Assembly: GCA_946122785.1 (NCBI GenBank)
Contig: CAMGYJ010000011.1
Span: 38,590,513 to 38,654,512 of the forward strand
Reading direction: 5' to 3'
DNA length: 64,000 nucleotides
Origin: Linum tenue
Lineage: Eukaryota > Streptophyta > Magnoliopsida > Malpighiales > Linaceae
Shown piece by piece: positions 47,691-58,389 of the stretch. Position 1 is the stretch's first letter. Each line of letters opens with the position of its first letter. The notes below the pieces were generated by a model, which was not told the DNA's origin, ran no database searches, and saw only the letters and a list, made by a program, of their open reading frames with translations. A program made the position numbers and the translations under genes.

Positions 47691-49115
47691 AAAAATTGTA
47701 CCTACATTTTCTAGAGTTGTACCTTTACACTAAATTTAAAGTTGTACCTACACTTTCCTAAAAATCTTCTATGGTACAATTAAAAATTGTACCTATACAC
47801 TATAGTACAACTTAATGTTGTACCTACACTTTCTAACAAATCCCTCTATGGTACAACTCAAAATTGTACCTATACCATGGTACAACTTTAAGTTGTACCT
47901 ACACTTTCTAAAAATCGTTCTATGGTACAACCCAAACTTGTACCTATACCATGGTACAACTTTAAGTTGTACCTACACTTTTTCAAAATCCTTCTATGGT
48001 ACACCCCAAACTTGTACCTATACTAATGGTACAACCTTAAGTTGTACCTACACTTTCTCAAAATTCTTTATGGTACAACTCAAAATTGTACCTATACTAA
48101 TGGTACAACTTTAAGTTGTACCTACACTTTCTAATAAATCTCTTTATGGTACAACTCAAAATTGTACCTATACTAATGGTACAACTTTTAGTTGTACCTA
48201 CACTTTTTCAAAATCCTTCTATGGTACAACCAAACTTGTACCTATAGTATGGTACAACTTTATGTTGTACCTACACTTTCTAACAAATCCCTTTAAGGTA
48301 CAACTAAAATTTGTACCTATACGAATGGTACAACCTTAAGTTGTACCTACACTTTCTAACAAATCCCTTCATGGTACAACTAAAAATTGTACCTATATTA
48401 ATGGTACAACCTTAAGTTGTACCTACACTTTTTCAAAATCCTTCTATGGTACAACCCAAACTTGTACCTATAATATGGTACAATTTTAAGTTGTACCTAC
48501 ACTTTCTAATAAATCCCTTTATGGTACAACTCAAAATTGTACCTATACTAATGGTACAACTTTAAGTTGTACCTACACTTTCTAATAAATCTCTTTATGG
48601 TACTACTCAAAATTGTACCTATACGAATGGTACAACTTTTAGTTGTACCTACACTTTTTCAAAATCCTTCTATGGTACAACCCAAACTTGTACCTATACC
48701 ATGGTACAACTTTAAGTTGTACCTACACTTTCTAAAAATCCTTCTATGGTACAACCCAAAATTGTACCTATACCATGGTACAAATTTAAGTTGTACCTAC
48801 ACTTTCTAACAAATCCCTTATGGTACAACTAAAAATTGTACCTATACTAATGGTACAACCTTAAGTTGTACCTACACTTTCTCAAAATCCTTCTATGGTA
48901 CAACCCAAACTTGTACCTATAACATGGTACAATTTTAAGTTGTACCTACACTTTCTAATAAATCCCTTCATGGTACAACTCAAAATTGTACCTATACTAA
49001 TGGTACAACTTTAAGTTGTACCTACACTTTGTGAAACAAATTCTTCAATGGTACAGCTGAAACTTGTACCTATACTAATGGTACAACTTTAAGTTGTACC
49101 TACACTTGTATACAT
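47690..49115. repeat. ~75-bp tandem array of GGTACAAC palindromes
   Basis: About 17-18 units, each carrying GGTACAAC-tttaa-GTTGTACC, a near-perfect inverted repeat, then ctacactttcta and a second GGTACAAC...GTACC pair. Spacing is about 74-77 bp and copies differ by small changes. It sits just inside the MULE right end. No coding potential. Confidence 0.92.
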
Positions 49116-49189
49116 TGATTCATTATTTACAAGATTGCCATTAATGATGTGGGACCAGTCATTTAGTGGGTTTACCTCCTCAACAGGTC

Positions 49190-49234
49190 ACCTTTTTTAT
49201 AGCATGGGTGCTATAGAGCACACTAGAAGGGCTC
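49190..49234. repeat. MULE right terminal inverted repeat
   Basis: It ends ctatagagcacactagaagggctc, followed by the duplication GTCATCTTA at 49235-49243. It is the inverted partner of 19543-19582. Confidence 0.8.
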
Positions 49235-49243
49235 GTCATCTTA

Positions 49244-51004
49244 ATGTCGACTTGCTGTCTTTCTTGTCTTTTCATCAATCCTTTCCTATCTATCATTCTC
49301 CTTGAACTCGTCGACCGGTCGACTGCCACCTTTTTACTACCACTCTCGTTATAGACTGGTAGTGTCCTCCTTAGTTCCTTATTTCCACGACTCCTTTAGC
49401 AATACCTGGTACTAACTTTGCTAACTGAACTCAGTTTAGTAGCTCCTCATCATTCCTCAGAGTCGACATATCCCCTAGAAGCTTGTTCAAGGTAGGCTTG
49501 CCACATGTCACCCATAGTGTCTACTCCGGACGCTACTTGGCTCCGGCCTTAATCTCTTAGCTTAGGTTCAAGTGATTAAATAAAGTGAGTGTGATTTAGT
49601 CCTTAACTAGCCATCTCCTCTAGACGTCCCTAACTTACCCCTAACTAGTTGCCTTCTCCTGATGACGTCCTACCATTTGTACCCACTCAGAGTGAAGCAC
49701 CTTGGATGAAGTCACTTAGTGCTTTCCTTTTTTTCTGGTGATATCTTCCACACAAGACTCTTTGTGTGCGTCCTCTTGAGATTGGGTCTCTTACCCTCAT
49801 TTCAACCACTTTATTTAGAGTTTACATGTGCATCCTCCATGCACTATCCGAAGTTCTTAATGTCCCTTCCCCGCTATAGATTTGAACTGGATTCTTTAGA
49901 CTTCGCCACTAGACTCCCTGGAATTACGTCAACTTTCTCTTACCTTTCCGCTCTTTCTTGGTGTGTTACATAAGTCCACCTTATCGTATCCATCGAAAAT
50001 TCCTCCTCAAAAGTCCTATTTTCTTTCTCTGTTAGTGGTTAGAACTTCCTTCAAACGTTCTACTTCCCTGTCTATCCTCGGTCGGTTTGATGACTTTACC
50101 TAGAAAATTTTCGAGATCCCAGATTTTATCACACCTTGGTCCGACGATACTCCTCATATCCCTTAGATTTTTGACCTCTTGTGACTACTGTAACTTGTGG
50201 AATCCCTCAAATACCGTATCCTCTATCTTGTGATTATTGGTTAGATAGTGCGCTGGCTCTTACCTCATTCTTTTCACCGTTTATCTCGATGGTTGATTCC
50301 TTCCTTTCAAGAACTTTCCGTCGATCTAGTTTCCCAGGTCCACGATTCCTCTTCTTAGGGGATTCCTCATTTATTCTATGTACATGAACGCGCCTCCTCC
50401 TAGCGTTGACGCATTGATCCTTTGAAATTCTTTCAGGATCCCTATGACCTCCTTAATTTCTCCTTTTCTTTGCTTAAGCGCCCCTAGCTTTGCATAAAGT
50501 CTAACTTCCCACTGCTCCTTGGGATCGTAGGTCTAATTGTTATTATTGTGAACTTAATGGGCCATCCTCGCAACCTTTCATCCTAATGATGTCTGCCATT
50601 TGCCGTAACTCATTGCTTACTTCTGTCGAGGTGTTAGATACTTAGTGTCTTTCTGAACCTTATAGCGATAAATCGAATCCCCATAGGGTATGTGATGCCT
50701 TGGACTACCTCTGCTCGCTCCTGCAAAAGGGTTCCCTAAACTACCCTCTTAGGAATCCGCTCCTCTCCTTCCCGAGATGTATAACAATTCTGCGGGGCCT
50801 CCTAGAGTTATTTCCTTATCATGATTAGAGTATACTGGAGATTCTAAAAATCCTCAAAAGAAACCCTGACTCGTTTGGCCAAACCTTCAACCTGACACCC
50901 TTTTTCCTTTCAATTAAAAACCAAAAACCTTGAAAAACTCAGATCGTCACTCCAGTATTCCTTGAAGGCCAAGAAATAGAGGAGTGCCGGCTCTGATACC
51001 AAAA
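49244..51004 (-). other. Gypsy-type element, 5' internal non-coding part
   Basis: On the minus strand this runs from the PBS (50990-51001, TGGTATCAGAGC) inward. No gag domain is recognisable; only short frames occur. A small perfect palindrome gtcgaccggtcgac is at about 49309. Together with 18133-19533 this is the whole interior of the element. Confidence 0.7.
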
Positions 51005-53077
51005 TGAAACATCCCGTCTCTTTTCAAAAACCAAACCTTAACTCAAACCAAAAATCGGTTACTCCGGAGCAACCCAAACCACTTTTAAAATAACAAACTG
51101 ACCTTATTTAATAATTTTAAATCAAAAAGCCCCAACACTCGGGCAAAATCTCAATCTCAAACACTTAAAACAACCCAGAATCTTGAAACTTGAATCTCCA
51201 GTACATATACTCATAACCATAAACATAAAATAACTATCAAACTTTAACTATACTCTTCACCCAGCTCCCGGACAACTCAGCATCAGTACTGGCACGACCG
51301 CTTGCCTCACCTTACTTCTTCACGGGATCCACTTCCGCTAACCCTTCCTCAACCTGGTGAGTGAGAAGGGGTCAGTCTCGTCGTTACTTCCTAAGGTCTT
51401 TGCCCTTAGAAATCTCCTTGCTAAACACATTATTAGGGAAAAGCCTTCCTAGCATGAAAGTCGTTCTCGCTTTCTGCTCTTAAATAATCATCCTTACTAA
51501 AACACGTTATTCGGGTTCCTGGCTTAGACAAAAGTCGTTCTCGCTTTCATCCTCAATACTTTAGTCCTTAACAGCTTATAGAAGTTCTCTACTTCTATCT
51601 TAACTTATACACACACATACTAGGGACCACCGCGTTAAGTATCGTCGTCTGGTGTCCCTATCCTCAAGGCAATGGTACTGCGTTACGTATCACCGTCCAG
51701 TCCATGCCCGGTCAACTACTGCGTTACGTATCGCCGTCCAGTAGTGACCCGACCATCTACCGCGTCCAGTAGTGGCCCAACCGCCCGGGGGTTCAATTAC
51801 CATCAACCATACAACATCACAACCATTCATACATAGCACAACGCGTGCCTCCACCCTTACAGGCGGTGGGATGCCTCACACACATAATCGCGCTTACTTG
51901 AAAATTAAATAACATAACTGAATTAAAAAGGCATAAACTAAAAGATCTCGACGGAGATTTTACCCCCTTTACACTCACCGTCTTTTCACGTCAACTAGCT
52001 TCTTGAACAATCCCCAACCATGTGGATACTCCGTCGTTACAACTCCTTGCTCAAAGTGCACAAGCTATTCTATCTCCATAAGACCATGCAACTGCGTAAA
52101 TAGAATTTGTCAGTTGATGGGAAATTAATCCCAACCCTCTTCCCACTAATTCACACTACCTTCCCATCCATCCATGCATCAACGTCCACTAATTTGTCCT
52201 AATTACCAAGCGGGCTTGTGATTAATTAGTTCTGTGAACTCCAGGGACCTTCCTTTACAAAATTCCTACTTAAACTAGAACTAAAATCCCCACACAATCA
52301 TAGTATGCGTATATATATATATCCGTGGCTTGCTTCATATTCAATCGAGAACAAAACCTTTGTGCTCCATAATTGAAAGCACCTGATTCCTCCCTACGAA
52401 TGGTTGCAAGAACCCAACAACGTGCGCATATGGTTAATCAATTTAATCACCCACTTATAAGCTAATTCTTCTGTTTATCCAGCAATCTAAAACCACCCAT
52501 TCACGCAAAGGACAGTTAATCCCACTTACCTCATCGTTGTTGAATTTCCCAGGAGCATGGCACGTATGCTCTATTGCTGGCTCTCGGATCGCTAACTCCT
52601 CGTCAAACCTCCCGTTCTAACAAAACTGATGTTGCTGCGGTGATAACTCACACCCCTTTATTTCCGATCGTTACATCCAAATATGAACCCCCAACCCAAG
52701 AAATAATAGTATCCCACTAAATTCACTTAAATCCTTAATCCGTTAGCGTCTTCCAGCCACCAACAATACCCCTTCAATTTCTTCTGTACATACGTTACCC
52801 ATTGAGAAGGAAACTCCTTTAGCTTAAAGGCTTAAGCCCTTCAATTCCTATGTACGTTATCCATTTTGGGCAAAAGCCCTGGTTCCTTCAAACGTTGCAT
52901 CTTAGCCCATTACCTTGTTTTTATTTCTTCTTCTTTTTTTTTTAATTGCGGCCCAACAAATTCCTTGGTCTTGGTCCTTGGACCTAGCTCGGTTTGATTC
53001 AACATTCGATTGCAACTAACAACCCAATCCATACATTTTTTATAGGTTGGACCTAAACCCAAAGTTGGGGTGTTACA
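51005..53077 (-). repeat. Gypsy-type 5' LTR
   Basis: 2073 bp, matched to 16064-18132 with scattered substitutions and small length changes in ta and ct microsatellites (52311-52322, 52926-52944). Confidence 0.95.
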
Positions 53078-53082
53078 CACAA

Positions 53083-54437
53083 TGCTCACAGAATTCCAAA
53101 TTCTGCACCTTGTGCCCGCAAAGAAGATCCCTCTTCGATAGAACTTGCATCCCTCGTTCACTCATATGCCCCAGTCTCATGTGCCAGAGAGTGGTCATAT
53201 CTTCCTGTTGAACCTAAGACGATGCAACTGCAGCAGAACCAGACAACACAGACCCTTGTAATGCATACAAGGTCCCACGCTTCACACCCTTCAGCACCTT
53301 CCTTGAACCTTTGCAGACATACACAACTCCACCTTTTCCTTTGAAGCTGAAACCCTTGCTGTCGAGTAGACTCAAGGAGATCAGGTTCTTTGTCATTCGT
53401 GGAACATGTCTGACATCATTCACGGTACAGAAAGAACCATCATGTGTCCGAACCTTTATGGACCCGATTCCAACAACCTTGCAGACAGCTCCATTAGCCA
53501 TGACCACGTTACCACCATCTATCTGCTCGTAGGTTGTTAAGCAATCCCTGTTCGGAGACATATGGTATGAGGCTGCAGTATCCAGAAACCACACATCACC
53601 ACGATGTGCCTTCTCATCTACAGCCAAGGCGAGATCGTCTTCAGAACTGTTGTCCACTTCTGCCACGGCAACTGAACCTTGTTTCTTCTGTTGCCCTCTT
53701 CTCTTGGGACAGTTGTACTTCCAATGCCCCACTTCCTTACAGTTGTGACAAGCATCACCTGGCTGTGGACCGGGACCCTTGGAATTCTTGCTCGAATTCC
53801 CTTTACCAGATTTCTTCTTTCCCTTTCCACCTGTAACAGCCAAACCCGATGCCTCACCACCTGTACCAGATCCGGACGCCTTATGTCTGATCTCTCTCGT
53901 ATGAAGAGCAGACCTGACATCCTCCAACGACACGCTTTCTTTACCGGCAATAAAAGAATCAACGAAATTCTCATATGAACTCGGCAAAGAAACCAGCAGG
54001 ATTAGGGCAGCATCCTCGTCATCAACTTGAACATCTATATTACGCAGATCCAGCAAAATAGAGTTAAGCTGTTCGAGATGTTCCCTCAAAGGCGTACCTT
54101 CTTGCATCCTCAAGCTGAACAACCGTTGCTTGAGATGCAGCTTGTTGGTTAGAGACTTAGTCATGTACAGACTCTCTAGTTTCAACCACAAGCCCGCGGC
54201 AGTCTTCTCAGCAGCGACTTCAATGATGACGTCATCAGACAACGATAGCATGATGGTCGAGTGGGCCTTCTCCTCCAGGGTATTCCACTCATCGTCATCG
54301 ACCGCTGCCTTCTTCTGTTTTGCAGACAGCGGCCCCCACAGCCCTTGCTATTTTAATAAAGCCTGCATCTTGATCTGCCATATAGCGAAGCTGTTCTTCC
54401 CCGTGAACTTTTCGATCTTCATGTTCACCGACGTCAT
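53083..54437 (-). pseudogene. Copia gag-protease with in-frame stops
   Basis: The ATG lies at 54435-54437 and the gag starts MTSVNMKIEKFTGKNSF. A TAG interrupts at 54348-54350. The frame continues through the gag domain (LESLYMTKSLTNKLHLKQRLF), the CCHC knuckle CHNCKEVGHWKYNC and the protease motif WFLDTAASYHMS, where DTAAS replaces the usual DTGAS. A second TAG lies at about 53213. The frame then reads on as LWHMRLGHMSERGMQVLSKRDLLCGHK (GAG-pre-integrase) up to the gypsy insertion at 53078, and is continued on the other side at 16063. The polyprotein was split by the insertion. Confidence 0.9.
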
Positions 54438-54476
54438 TCTTCTGAATCGAAAACCCTAGCCTGATTTCCAGCCGCG

Positions 54477-54488
54477 GCTCTGATACCA
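54477..54488 (-). other. Copia primer-binding site (tRNA-iMet)
   Basis: TGGTATCAGAGC on the minus strand, two bases after the 5' LTR end, is complementary to the 3' end of initiator tRNA-Met, the usual plant copia primer. Confidence 0.85.
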
Positions 54489-54490
54489 CT

Positions 54491-54897
54491 TGTTATAAAC
54501 GCGCTGCTACGGATCGGGAAATCGTCGGAATCGACAAAGCAAGAATACGAAAGCGAGAATCGAAAGAACACAGACACACAATTTACGTGGTTCACTAACA
54601 CGATGTGTGTTAGCTAGTCCACGGGCGAGAGAGAGCCAGTTTCACTATATCGAGGAGATTACAGATTACAGAGGAGTATGAGAAGTATTTATAGTACTTC
54701 TCCATGTGGGTATAAACCTAATCCAATCTAGCAAAGGAAACGGTTACAGACCAGGCCCAGAACCCGAACCCAAATAACATTGAGCCCATACACCGTGGGC
54801 CGGGGGCGTTGCCCCTGGACCCCACTCGCTGACCGGGCAGCGAGACCCTCGATTACCAGTCGTAGCGGCTGATAGTCCGATTCAAGTCACATCAACA
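54491..54897 (-). repeat. Copia 5' LTR
   Basis: 407 bp. It carries a ~39-bp segment absent from the 3' LTR, including ggccgggggcgttgcccc. TSD GGCAT follows at 54898-54902. Confidence 0.95.
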
Positions 54898-54902
54898 GGC
54901 AT

Positions 54903-55844
54903 ATTTATATTGGTTTGACTTTTCATATAATTTGAACATGTCAACTTCCCATTGAATTATCTTCATGTGATGAGTGATGACTATATTTAGTAAAATACAC
55001 TTGTATAGTCAAAACTTTCGCGTTCGTGATAATAATAGATAAATTTGAAGAATATCACTTATAGGCACTTCCATCCAATACTTTAACGGTGTCATCTAAC
55101 AGTCTGACTGGACTAATGAAATATTGATTTGGCGACATTTCATCAACAATATTACCATGTAGATTAATAAAAATATATAAAAATAAATTTAATGAAAACA
55201 CAAAATAAATTTAATGAAAAAAAAAATAATTGAAAGAAAAACCATTTAATAAAAAAAATTCTCATTCTCCACCTACTGTTTCTCATCCTTTCTCCCTCTA
55301 GGAATAATTATCTTAATACATTATATTTTAATTATGGGATTAATTATCTCCCTAATTAAAATGTGACTTGTTCCCAAAGAAAGAGGGAATATTCGGAGTT
55401 TTCTGCTCCTATAAATAGGAGACGCAAAACCGTAGAGCAAATCAAAAGAATGGTTGATTTATCCCGAAGGCGACCGACTGATAGTCTGTTGTGCGAATAA
55501 CGAGGCAGTGCCGCGAACGTTTTAAAGAGAGCGATCTAGTCCGCGACTCAACTAGATCGATAACCCTAATTTTTCTGTTCGGTTTCTAACATGTTGATGT
55601 ATCCGGATTAGATTTCCAAAACTCTAACCTTTGCCCTCGATTATGTCGTGGGCCCTATTCCTAGTATCACCAATTCACCATCATGGATAAATGAGAGACA
55701 CGATAGACATATACACAGTTCGAAGGAAAACTAAAGCCATTTAATATTGCAAATGATTCTCATTCAAATGAAATTGGACATTGATTATTTTGCTTTCTGT
55801 TCATACTTTGCTCTCATTTCTTTATTCATTTGGATGTCTAATTT
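54903..55844. other. Intergenic, with promoter-like or solo-LTR-like stretch
   Basis: 55000-55260 is AT-rich. At 55408-55418 cctataaatagga is a good TATA context. Downstream (55440-55590) lies a leader-like stretch ending ttctgttcggtttctaaca, a form seen at plant copia LTR ends. It could be a solo LTR, but I could not define its start or a duplication. No gene is seen. Confidence 0.35.
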
Positions 55845-56159
55845 CTAATGCCCTTCTTTAAGCCCTCGGTGTTTCAGATGAGGTGGCTGGCAAATGCAGA
55901 GATGGAGCGCGAAGTCGCATGGGCAACGAGGCCCCCACAGGGCACAATCCTTTGCAACTTTGCATGGCCTGGTTAGGAGTGTACCTTCCACCCCAAAGTC
56001 ATTCTTCTTCCCACCTATAAGATTCAATATGGTTCTTTAACAAGCCAAGAGAAAATAAAATATGCAAACCAAAATTGCAAAAAAAGAAATACACGTACCT
56101 GAAACAGCTAAAACTAAAAGTACGATGCAGAACAAGAGCTTAACATAAGCATTCTCCAT
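55845..56159 (-). CDS. Small secreted cysteine-rich peptide (defensin-like/NCR-like), 76 aa
   Basis: Exon 1 (56099-56159) encodes MENAYVKLLFCIVLLVLAVS, a typical signal peptide. A GT-AG intron (56015-56098) follows after the first base of codon 21. Exon 2 (55845-56014) encodes the mature part, with cysteines at 38, 44, 51, 53, 60 and 62: C-x5-C-x6-C-x-C-x6-C-x-C. A signal peptide in exon 1 and a cysteine-rich exon 2 is the layout of plant defensin-like and nodule-type cysteine-rich genes; the spacing is not a textbook match to either. TATATAAA lies at 56254-56261, about 95 bp before the ATG. The product is probably secreted, with three disulfides. Role unknown. No sign of damage. Confidence 0.75.
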
Positions 56160-56253
56160 GGCGCTTGGATATACTCACTCGATAGATGAGCTTTGTGTTG
56201 TTCTCTCTAGAGTTTCAACAGGCGAAATTATGTATCAAACACAGTGCTTTTCG

Positions 56254-56261
56254 TTTATATA
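56254..56261 (-). promoter_or_regulatory. TATA box of the cysteine-rich peptide gene
   Basis: TATATAAA on the minus strand, about 95 bp upstream of the start codon; a leader of 60-70 nt would follow. Confidence 0.6.
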
Positions 56262-57209
56262 GGACTAGAATTGAAGGCCAGAGAATTTTGCAAGACTATA
56301 TTTGTCTTTGGGTCTTTTAGAAAGTATTAAGGACTTTCCATTGCTTCATGGTATGGCTGTGTGTTTTTTCAGAAGGCTATTTAATAAAATTCATCACCAT
56401 TATCTAAAAATTCAAGAAGTTACAATTACATTTTCAAAAACTTGATTTCCCTTACCATACTTTGATGGAAAGAAAAGGAAAGAAATAAACAATAATTTGG
56501 TAACTGTCATTTTCCCAAATGCCCCTCTGTAATCATTTATAATTTAAAGAAGAAAGAACCATTAAAATATTATAAAATAATTCAAATTCACGGTAGTAGA
56601 ACTCCCTTAATAAAATTATAAATAAGCATTAGTCTCAAACCTACTAATAAAAGTTCATAATTGAAGAATTCAACTTGGAAGCTTATGTAATTTAGTAGCC
56701 CTTGTGATGATGACATCTCGAGCAATAACTGTGTCCTAACAAGTAGTCTGAATGCTTATGCTTCCTTGCAGCTCCTGAGTCCGGATATGAGATCATTCCT
56801 AATCATATTCCCTAGGGTCTGTAACAACCACTTACTCAAGTGGTTAGGAACGAGTTCTATGATGAAAGATAACATATGTTGGAGGTTGACGTGCTTTCGG
56901 TTTTGCAAATGCAAAAGAAAGTGGAAGGAAAGGAAACCTATACTACTTTGGGGAGTGAAGGACCCAAGAGAGAAAGGCGTTGCACAGACAAGCTCCCCCT
57001 AGAGTTCCTAAAACTATGTTCGATATCAACAACACACGAGGGTGATTTCTTATATCATCTAATCTCACATTGTGCCAAAGCTTTTACACGAACTAGTAGG
57101 GGACAAAGAGTCTATGGATTTCTCTTTTGAGGCGTTGCTCCGTTTGATCAAATGATGATCGATCGGATAGAACCTTCATGTCTGGTTTTGTTCTATGAGA
57201 CAAGGCTTC
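56262..57209. other. Intergenic, no recognised gene
   Basis: AT-rich to about 56650. From 56770 to 57130 the plus strand has coding-like composition in two overlapping frames, including an 84-codon stretch at 56876-57130. I recognise no family and see stops upstream in the same frame. It may be a relic of a transposon gene. Confidence 0.35.
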
Positions 57210-58085
57210 TGATACTTGCACCACAAAGGGATGCAAACTCGACTAAGTATTCATTTGAATCAACAAAAGAAAACATAGAGGAAATTAAACACAAATTATA
57301 GGAAGATAAAATCAGTCGTATTGAATACCAGACATCAAGTGTACATTTCTAGAACCTCTAGGGTTTATAAACCTATACAACAAAGGGAACCTGTCCAGCC
57401 ATGGGGGCATATTTCAAGGAATTCCTATTTGATTGAAACAAAGTCCCCAGAGAACCACTAGAGTGGCAACAATATAAAAATAGGGGTTTAAGCCATCGAT
57501 TTTTTCATTGTTTCCTCCCTCTGAACTAGTGCCACTCTAATTCAGGAGGGTTACTCTGTCGATAGAGTAACGACTCTCTATCTGCCTCTTATCACTGCTA
57601 CCAAGTTCTAACCCCTAGAGACCTATGTATAGGTCTTTGATTAGGATTTTTGGGGGAGAATAACTCGGCCTTGATGCATCATCCAACCAATCAAAAGCTT
57701 TCCTCCGTGCAACTACTACTTCAGGATAAATTCTGGGCGCCTTCCTGACGAAGTTTGGCATCTTACCAAAATGGCGACCACCACGTTTTGTATCTTGGGT
57801 TGCAGATTTGGGCGCCATTTATGGCACTTGGTCTTTTATTTGAAGTTTGCTCCAGCATTGAGCCTTGACGTCCCTCAATGCTCCTATGTGGGCTTTTAGC
57901 CTGTTTTGGCACGAAAATGCACAAAACGCTACCAAAATGTATAATTGTAATAACTAATAAAGCAGTCCTCAAACACACTTTGAGCATTCACATAGAAAAT
58001 CCAAGGTATTATGAAGATAAATATGGGAAATTAATGTACTTTTGATCATTAAAACGGGGTTTAAAATAACATATTTAACGTGTCA
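57210..58085 (-). repeat. Probable LTR of an Athila-like element (minus strand)
   Basis: On the minus strand aatttgcttggggacaagcaa and AGTGTGGGG (58092-58130), the landmark that precedes the LTR in both Athila-type elements here, lead into a stretch starting TGACACG at 58085. A plausible CA end is at 57210. The length would be 876 bp. No primer-binding site follows, so it would be a 3' or solo LTR. The left boundary is uncertain. Confidence 0.45.
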
Positions 58086-58389
58086 CTAAATAACCCCACA
58101 CTTTAACTTTGCTTGTCCCCAAGCAAATCTAAGTTCTCAAGCGTACAACTCACTAGATGTCTAAGAGTTTGTTGTAGTCTACAAAATGAGATTCGTTTTC
58201 AATACTTTTTGAGAAATTTTTTTCATTCCTCTCGTACCAACAGCATACCATATGGTATCTTCTTCGTTATTAAGTCATTTTAAAAAAAATTGCACAGAAG
58301 AAACGATTTCATCATGATCTATTGGATCTACAAATTTCTGGGTGAACAAAATACAGGACCAAAAAATACCACCCTGGTACAGTGGTACG
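58086..58389 (-). other. 3' internal remnant of the Athila-like element
   Basis: Non-coding. It contains the polypurine tract and the inverted repeat ttgcttggggacaagcaa. acaactcactagatgtctaag at about 58147 recurs with one change at about 63650, beyond the next element. Confidence 0.45.

Larger units (their letters stand above)
19543..49234 (+). mobile_element. Giant Mutator-like element (MULE) with three genes, third level
   Basis: The left end GAGGCATTTTAGTGTGCT and the right end (reverse complement GAGCCCTTCTAGTGTGCT) are short inverted termini that continue with TATAG and GCTATAAAA. They are flanked by the 9-bp duplication GTCATCTTA. The span is 29.7 kb including a 10.1-kb Athila insertion, so the MULE proper is about 19.6 kb. 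It encodes an Ulp1-like protease, a FAR1-type transposase and a putative plant transposon protein, all on the plus strand. ULP-bearing MULEs are known (Kaonashi in Arabidopsis, CUMULE in melon). Confidence 0.92.
16064..53077 (-). mobile_element. Ty3-gypsy-type LTR element without recognisable genes (LARD-like), second level
   Basis: CACAA occurs at 16059-16063 and 53078-53082, a perfect duplication of copia sequence. The two LTRs of about 2.07 kb begin TGTAACACCCC in element orientation and end with TTTCA. The PBS TGGTATCAGAGC is at 50990-51001. The tract before the 3' LTR (gacgaaatttttataaggg and a GGAGGAAA run) is the form common in Tekay/Del chromoviruses. The internal sequence, 18133-19533 plus 49244-51004, is about 3.2 kb and shows no gag or pol. 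It is a large non-autonomous derivative that must rely on proteins from a relative. Confidence 0.9.
13137..54897 (-). mobile_element. Ty1-copia LTR retrotransposon (outermost of the nest)
   Basis: The flanks are GGCAT at 13132-13136 and 54898-54902, a perfect 5-bp duplication. LTRs are 13137-13504 (3') and 54491-54897 (5'), starting TGTTGATG and ending ATAACA in element orientation. The primer-binding site TGGTATCAGAGC (initiator tRNA-Met type) follows the 5' LTR, and AAGGTGGAGATT precedes the 3' LTR. Gag, protease, integrase, RT and RNase H are in copia order, resembling the TNT1/Tork group. The element's own sequence totals about 4.7 kb; the rest is inserted DNA. Several stops and a deletion make it defective. 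Confidence 0.95.

Noticed and set aside
55380..55600. Solo copia LTR
   Set aside because: A TATA box and a taaca-type end are present, but neither start nor target-site duplication could be found, so it is listed only as a possibility.
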